Part shown: piece after piece, positions 24,348-27,986 of the stretch
Layout: each line of letters begins with the position of its first letter
Numbering within the stretch: the first letter of the stretch is position 1
Assembly: GCA_964547125.1 (NCBI GenBank)
Contig: CAZJLS010000016.1
Span: 1 to 27,986 of the forward strand
Direction of reading: 5' to 3'
Length of the DNA stretch: 27,986 nt
Origin: Methanobrevibacter_A sp964547125
GTDB taxonomy: Archaea; Methanobacteriota; Methanobacteria; Methanobacteriales; Methanobacteriaceae
Notes under the pieces: model-generated
Told to the model about the DNA's origin: nothing
Seen by the model: the letters and a program-made list of their open reading frames with translations, nothing else
Database searches by the model: none
Position numbers and translations under genes: made by a program

Positions 24348-24971
24348 ATGTATTATAAAGATATAAGTTATGTAATTTTATGTGGAGGGATGAGCACTCG
24401 AATGGGTGAGGATAAGGGAAGTATGAATATATCCAATAAACCCATGATAATTCATGTACTTGACTCATTAAACCATATAATAAATGAAGCCATAATTGTT
24501 TTAAATGATGAAGAAAGAATAGAAAAATATCAAAAAATAATAAAACCAGAAAAATACACATACAAAATAAAATACACAACAGACGAAATACCAAACAAAG
24601 GCCCACTATCAGGAATAATGACAGGCCTAAACAACACAAACACCAAATATGCACAAATACTACCCTGCGACTCACCATACATAACACAAAACTTCATAAA
24701 AAACATGCAAAAACTACTAAAACAAAAAAAACCCACCGACGCAATAATACCCTACCACACAAAAGAAAAAACCGAACCACTACACGGAATATACCAAAAA
24801 AAAGACACCCCCACAATAAAAAAACTAATACAAAACGAAAAACTAAGCATAAAAGAATACCTAAAACAAATAAAACCCTACTACATACACATAGACAACA
24901 TAAAACTAGAAGAAATAAACTTCAACAACCTAAACACAAAAGAAGACATTAAAAAATATGAAAAAAAATAG
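24348..24971 (+). CDS. mobA: MobA-like molybdenum cofactor guanylyltransferase
   Basis: A nucleotidyltransferase predicted to join GMP to molybdopterin, from 207 residues with ATG 24348; a GTG at 24321 inside cbiT is the alternative. The motifs are the nucleotide-binding LCGGMSTRMGEDKGSM, KGPLSGIMTGL, the metal-binding PCDSPYI, EPLHGIY and the terminal NLNTKEDIKKYE, all in MobA order. No ribosome site is evident; translation may be coupled to cbiT, whose stop is 13 bases upstream. The 3' two-thirds use almost only A- or C-ending codons (Lys AAA, Asn AAC, Tyr TAC). The reported absence of molybdopterin synthesis in M. stadtmanae makes the substrate uncertain if this is a Methanosphaera. Confidence 0.83.
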   Translation: MYYKDISYVILCGGMSTRMGEDKGSMNISNKPMIIHVLDSLNHIINEAIIVLNDEERIEKYQKIIKPEKYTYKIKYTTDEIPNKGPLSGIMTGLNNTNTKYAQILPCDSPYITQNFIKNMQKLLKQKKPTDAIIPYHTKEKTEPLHGIYQKKDTPTIKKLIQNEKLSIKEYLKQIKPYYIHIDNIKLEEINFNNLNTKEDIKKYEKK

Positions 24972-24984
24972 GGAAAAAATCCCC
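24961..24984 (-). terminator. Small hairpin and U-run after the Ig-like gene
   Basis: GGGA (24971-24974) and TCCC (24980-24983) form a four-pair stem around five A. Read on the minus strand it is followed by eight T (24968-24961), as expected for termination of the transcript from 27629-25027. It overlaps the end of convergent mobA. Confidence 0.4.
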
Positions 24985-25026
24985 TTAAAATAAAAAAATG
25001 AAATTTAAACATCCACACCATATCTT

Positions 25027-25911
25027 TTAGAGTGGAAGTTCACAATATTCTCTTAACATACAATTCGAACCAGTATACTTATCAGTACCCCTATATGTAC
25101 ATCTAAAAGTATATGAACCTTCTTCTGCTAAATTAATTGGTAAATTATACTCCCCATTAATATTTGTTGTTACAAAATATGTCTTTGATGCACCATTACT
25201 ATTTCGTGTAATCTCTATTTCAACAATTTGATTAGATAAAAAATTATCATCCTGTGTTTTTAGAGTTCCTACTAATTTTTGTCCTTTAAATCCATATACA
25301 AATGAATTCTCATCATAATCTAAAAATGTTTGTGTTTGATTTGCATTAGGATTTAATATGAAAATATTATAAAAAGGTACTGGATCTTTTAATAAATTAC
25401 TTCCACTAATATTTCCACCAATATAAAAAGAACGAGGTATAACCACATGATAATTTCCAGGTGCTAAATTTATAGGTATTTCAAAATATCCATCAAAATT
25501 AACTGGAATATGATACCATTTACTAGCACCAGTACTTAATCTAGTTATCAAAATTTCAATCTCAATATTCGCCAAATAAACTTCATCAACACCCGTTAAA
25601 TTAACAAAACCTTGAAATGTTTGATTCTCCCCATAACATTTTGTTAAATTTGAAGCATTAATAAAACCATGATTAACAACTGTTGAATATGTATTATTAA
25701 TTTCTACCCCATTATTTGTTTCATTAGACATTACATTTGTTGTGAAATTCTCATCTAAAGACTTTATGACCTTTGTAGGAGTAATATCTAGTCCTCCAAT
25801 AGGGGGAACTACTACACCTCCTTCCAAAGTATTATCTTCTGCAAAATTCACTGGCAAAACAACAAATACAAACAAAAATAAAAAAATCAATAAAAAATAT
25901 TTTTTTAAAAT
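25027..25911 (-). CDS. Exported Ig-like repeat protein, adhesin-like
   Basis: A secreted protein of about 295 residues. A classical signal peptide (LKKYFLLIFLFLFVFVV, then LPVNFAED) is followed by two related beta-sandwich repeats: IEIEILITRLSTGASKWYH with FEIPINLAPGNY, and IVEIEITRNSNGASKTYF with YNLPINLAEEGSYTF. No C-terminal membrane anchor is visible, so it may bind the wall or a partner protein. At least seven N-X-S/T sequons cluster just after the signal peptide. The frame is open to 25962, but GGAGG at 25926-25922 and the Lys-Lys of the signal peptide favour ATT at 25911 as initiator. It follows the transglutaminase gene by 32 bases. Confidence 0.7.
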   Translation of the reverse strand: MLKKYFLLIFLFLFVFVVLPVNFAEDNTLEGGVVVPPIGGLDITPTKVIKSLDENFTTNVMSNETNNGVEINNTYSTVVNHGFINASNLTKCYGENQTFQGFVNLTGVDEVYLANIEIEILITRLSTGASKWYHIPVNFDGYFEIPINLAPGNYHVVIPRSFYIGGNISGSNLLKDPVPFYNIFILNPNANQTQTFLDYDENSFVYGFKGQKLVGTLKTQDDNFLSNQIVEIEITRNSNGASKTYFVTTNINGEYNLPINLAEEGSYTFRCTYRGTDKYTGSNCMLREYCELPL

Positions 25912-25943
25912 AAATATCAAACCTCCGAAAAATATTTCATCAA

Positions 25944-27629
25944 TTAATACAAATGACCCCAATGAGGTTCTACTGTATCATTCCAATAAAAATAACCTAT
26001 ACCTGAAACAGTATAATAATAATTAGCCCATGGAACATTTCCTAAAGTATAACTTGATTGGATAGTATCTGCAATTACCCAAACTCCACCTATTAAAACT
26101 TGAGAAAAACAATGCCCTTCTTGATTAGGCCAAATAATAACTTGGAATCTTGTAGGTATACCTATTGCTCTGCAAAATGCATTAACTAAATAAGATTGAT
26201 CAACACAATTACCAATACCATCAATATATACTTGATAAGCATCCCTATTAGTACCATAATACAATTGATATGTTATATGTGTTTTAACCCAATTTTGTAT
26301 TGCAGTAACTTTTTCTAAAACACTATTACAATTAGAAGTTATGCTAATAGCTTGACTTATCAAAATAGGATTATCTGAATTACAATAAGGCTGTGGTGAA
26401 GTACAATTATATAATTCCGCAGTTAAAGTTAAATTATTCACTTGATTAATGTTATTTATTTGGAAATAGTTAGAAGAATTATAAACGTATAATGGAGTTG
26501 TTTTTGCAAAAGCTGCATATTGTGAGTCGCCTTCAAAGAAATAAGTAATTGAATATGTTCCTGGGGGGAAATTTACTTGTATGTTTGCATCTCCATAATT
26601 ATTGCTGAAAATGTTGTAAGCAACAGATCCTCCAGATCCAAAGACAACTTTAATGTTTTTGTAAGGTATATAATTAGATGGAGTGGTGTTTAATCTAAAA
26701 ATTAAACTATTGCCTTTAAATATTGTATCTGCATATGCAGATGTGACTGTGGAGATTAATTTCCCAGTATTGGAAATAGATATTGTTCTATTTACTCTTG
26801 AAGGATTATATGTATTATCTCCACGATATTCGCAATTAAAAGAATATATACCTGTAGCATAATTTATTTGAGTGTGTGCAATACCATAATTAGTTGTTAA
26901 GCCCATATAATTATTTGTAAAATTTGTCTCCAATAATTTACCATGTAACAGATTATTATTTACATCAGTTAAGTTAGCTATTAAATATTCTCCAATAATC
27001 ATATTTGATGTTGGATTAACAACAAGAGTCGTGTTAATAAAAGAATCGTTATAAACAAGTAAACGAATATTATTTACACATCCATTATATCCACTTATTC
27101 CTAAAAATTGATACTTTACTTCATAGATTCTATGTACTAAATTTATAGGTATAGTTCCAATACCTAAATAATCAGTAACTACATCATATGTTTTACTATT
27201 TCCATCTAATGTAAATGTTATTGCTATGTGCATACCACTCATAGCATTATTATTAACATCTTTTAGATACATACAAAATGTATCTCCTTGACGAATTACA
27301 TCGCCTGAATCAGATAAGACAGTGTCAATACCTGAGCGTGAATATTGAATTTCACCGATATCCTTTTCATTTATTTCAGGTATTCCTTCCATTCCAGCCC
27401 ATGGATTTTTTATACCATTTTCATAATCAATTTCTCTTTGCTGAATCAATTCCAATTCTTCAGCAGTATAATTCACCTCAACAACCGGAATTAAATTTTC
27501 GGAAATTGAACCATCAACAGTCCCATTCATTTCCAATACATCACTTGTATCTGTTGCAGATACAACCATGATATTTATGAGAAATACAAAAACAAAAAGA
27601 ATTAAAAAATATCTTTTTCTAATTACCAT
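25944..27629 (-). CDS. Exported Ig-like protein with transglutaminase-like domain
   Basis: A 561-residue exported protein. Signal peptide MVIRKRYFLILFVFVFLINI, cleavage near VSA-TD; then a linker; three Ig-like repeats (about residues 110-190, 200-285, 300-385) each ending in a 'Y.f...G...Y' strand; then a transglutaminase-like domain (about 425-561). The catalytic triad is probably Cys475 in GNCVDQSYL, His506 in EGHCFSQ, Asp521 in VIADTIQ. In Methanobacteriales such domains sit in pseudomurein-cleaving endoisopeptidases and adhesin-like surface proteins, so it may cut or cross-link wall peptides. Strong GGAGG lies 11 bases upstream of the ATG. Its role is inferred from domain context. Confidence 0.8.
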   Translation of the reverse strand: MVIRKRYFLILFVFVFLINIMVVSATDTSDVLEMNGTVDGSISENLIPVVEVNYTAEELELIQQREIDYENGIKNPWAGMEGIPEINEKDIGEIQYSRSGIDTVLSDSGDVIRQGDTFCMYLKDVNNNAMSGMHIAITFTLDGNSKTYDVVTDYLGIGTIPINLVHRIYEVKYQFLGISGYNGCVNNIRLLVYNDSFINTTLVVNPTSNMIIGEYLIANLTDVNNNLLHGKLLETNFTNNYMGLTTNYGIAHTQINYATGIYSFNCEYRGDNTYNPSRVNRTISISNTGKLISTVTSAYADTIFKGNSLIFRLNTTPSNYIPYKNIKVVFGSGGSVAYNIFSNNYGDANIQVNFPPGTYSITYFFEGDSQYAAFAKTTPLYVYNSSNYFQINNINQVNNLTLTAELYNCTSPQPYCNSDNPILISQAISITSNCNSVLEKVTAIQNWVKTHITYQLYYGTNRDAYQVYIDGIGNCVDQSYLVNAFCRAIGIPTRFQVIIWPNQEGHCFSQVLIGGVWVIADTIQSSYTLGNVPWANYYYTVSGIGYFYWNDTVEPHWGHLY

Positions 27630-27783
27630 TTAATACATCGCCTCCTTTAAAAAAAATATTTTTAAATAAAAATCTAATAACTCATAAAGTTAAAAAGAAA
27701 TCAAAATAAAAACATAATAAGTAATATAAATTTTACAACATATAAAACTTACCACAAAAAAAACAACCAAAAAAAGAGAAAAA
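27630..27783 (-). promoter_or_regulatory. Leader and promoter of exported-protein operon
   Basis: This spacer has GGAGG (27641-27645) for the transglutaminase gene and a minus-strand AT-box (TTTATTTAAAAATATT, about 27653-27668). The poly-T-rich minus-strand run near 27750-27783 probably ends the transcript of the next gene. No other gene is evident. Confidence 0.35.
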
Positions 27784-27986
27784 TTAAATAAAAAATAAAG
27801 GCTTTAAAAACACAGATAAAAATATTGACACTAATAAAATACAAATAAGATACAGAGAACCATAATACCTAATTCTTAAATCAAAAGGAAATAAACTATT
27901 AACTTTATCTGGAAAAACCAATAAAAAATGCAAAAACACAAAAATCAACAACCACAACAATACAAACAATAACTGATTAAGATTAC
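27784..27986 (-). CDS. Partial integral membrane protein, C-terminal end
   Basis: The minus-strand frame is open from the right edge to a stop at 27784. The visible 67 or so residues contain two hydrophobic helices (LLFVLLWLLIFVFLHFLLVF and YLICILLVSIFLSVFL) separated by the polar loop DKVNSLFPFDLRIRYYG. It is therefore probably the tail of a larger membrane protein whose start is outside. A TTG at 27969 could also begin a small protein. The family is not recognisable. Confidence 0.45.
   Translation of the reverse strand, partial: NLNQLLFVLLWLLIFVFLHFLLVFPDKVNSLFPFDLRIRYYGSLYLICILLVSIFLSVFLKPLFFI

Noticed and set aside
24343..24736. Minus-strand frames opposite mobA
   Set aside because: MobA has all its family motifs on the plus strand. 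The opposite frames arise from its lack of T-containing codon endings.
1..27986. tRNA, rRNA, CRISPR array or insertion-sequence ends
   Set aside because: No G+C-rich islands, tRNA-like arms with CCA-type ends, regularly spaced repeats or paired terminal repeats were found by eye. A covariance-model scan would be decisive.

Overview
This is a very A+T-rich archaeal chromosome segment, most likely from a methanogen of the Methanobacteriaceae and probably Methanosphaera or a close relative. No rRNA or other decisive marker is present, so the genus is inference. The supporting evidence is: an archaeal GatD/GatE amidotransferase pair, split GMP synthetase subunits, an Nre-type repair protein with a C-terminal PCNA-binding motif, the KEOPS subunit Cgi121, the archaeal tRNA G10 methyltransferase, (R)-citramalate synthase, a geranylgeranyl-reductase-family flavoprotein for archaeal lipids, two DUF4013 membrane proteins, and a secreted transglutaminase/Ig-like protein of the kind found on pseudomurein-walled methanogens. 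Archaeal TATA boxes, Shine-Dalgarno sites and many TTG/GTG starts are visible.

Layout. Bases 1-1600 look like an accessory or decaying zone: a broken recombinase-like fragment runs off the left edge, followed by a PIN toxin/AbrB antitoxin pair and a stop-riddled remnant that looks like a minimal nucleotidyltransferase. Bases 1596-3401 hold a lone alpha/beta hydrolase and a DUF4013 membrane protein with a clear terminator. Bases 3652-10054 form a likely operon: HTH-cupin regulator, AMP-forming acyl-CoA synthetase, gatD, gatE, thioredoxin reductase. Bases 10106-12868 carry a previously uncalled 47-residue membrane peptide, the GMP synthetase glutaminase subunit on the plus strand, and a minus-strand group (acidic 94-residue protein, GMP synthetase ATP-PPase subunit, DUF4013 protein).

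Bases 12986-17560 run on the plus strand: NreA, a MarR regulator, an unknown 111-residue protein, an orphan-type PLP fold-I enzyme and a GT-C-like polytopic glycosyltransferase. Bases 17567-21816 are a tight minus-strand operon: geranylgeranyl reductase, tRNA G10 methyltransferase, citramalate synthase, Cgi121. Bases 21974-24971 are a plus-strand operon: HD phosphohydrolase, UbiX flavin prenyltransferase, CbiT, MobA. Bases 25027-27629 hold two tandem exported proteins with related Ig-like repeats, one ending in a transglutaminase-like catalytic domain. A partial membrane protein runs off the right edge.

The most unusual signals are: (i) abrupt switches between G/T-ending and A/C-ending synonymous codons that occur inside genes and ignore gene orientation; (ii) good Shine-Dalgarno sites whose best-placed initiator appears to be ATT; (iii) the exported transglutaminase/Ig-like pair; (iv) hidden small or decayed genes in the apparently empty spacers; and (v) a MobA gene in a lineage where molybdopterin synthesis is reported to be missing in one species. 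No tRNA, rRNA, CRISPR array or intact insertion sequence was found.
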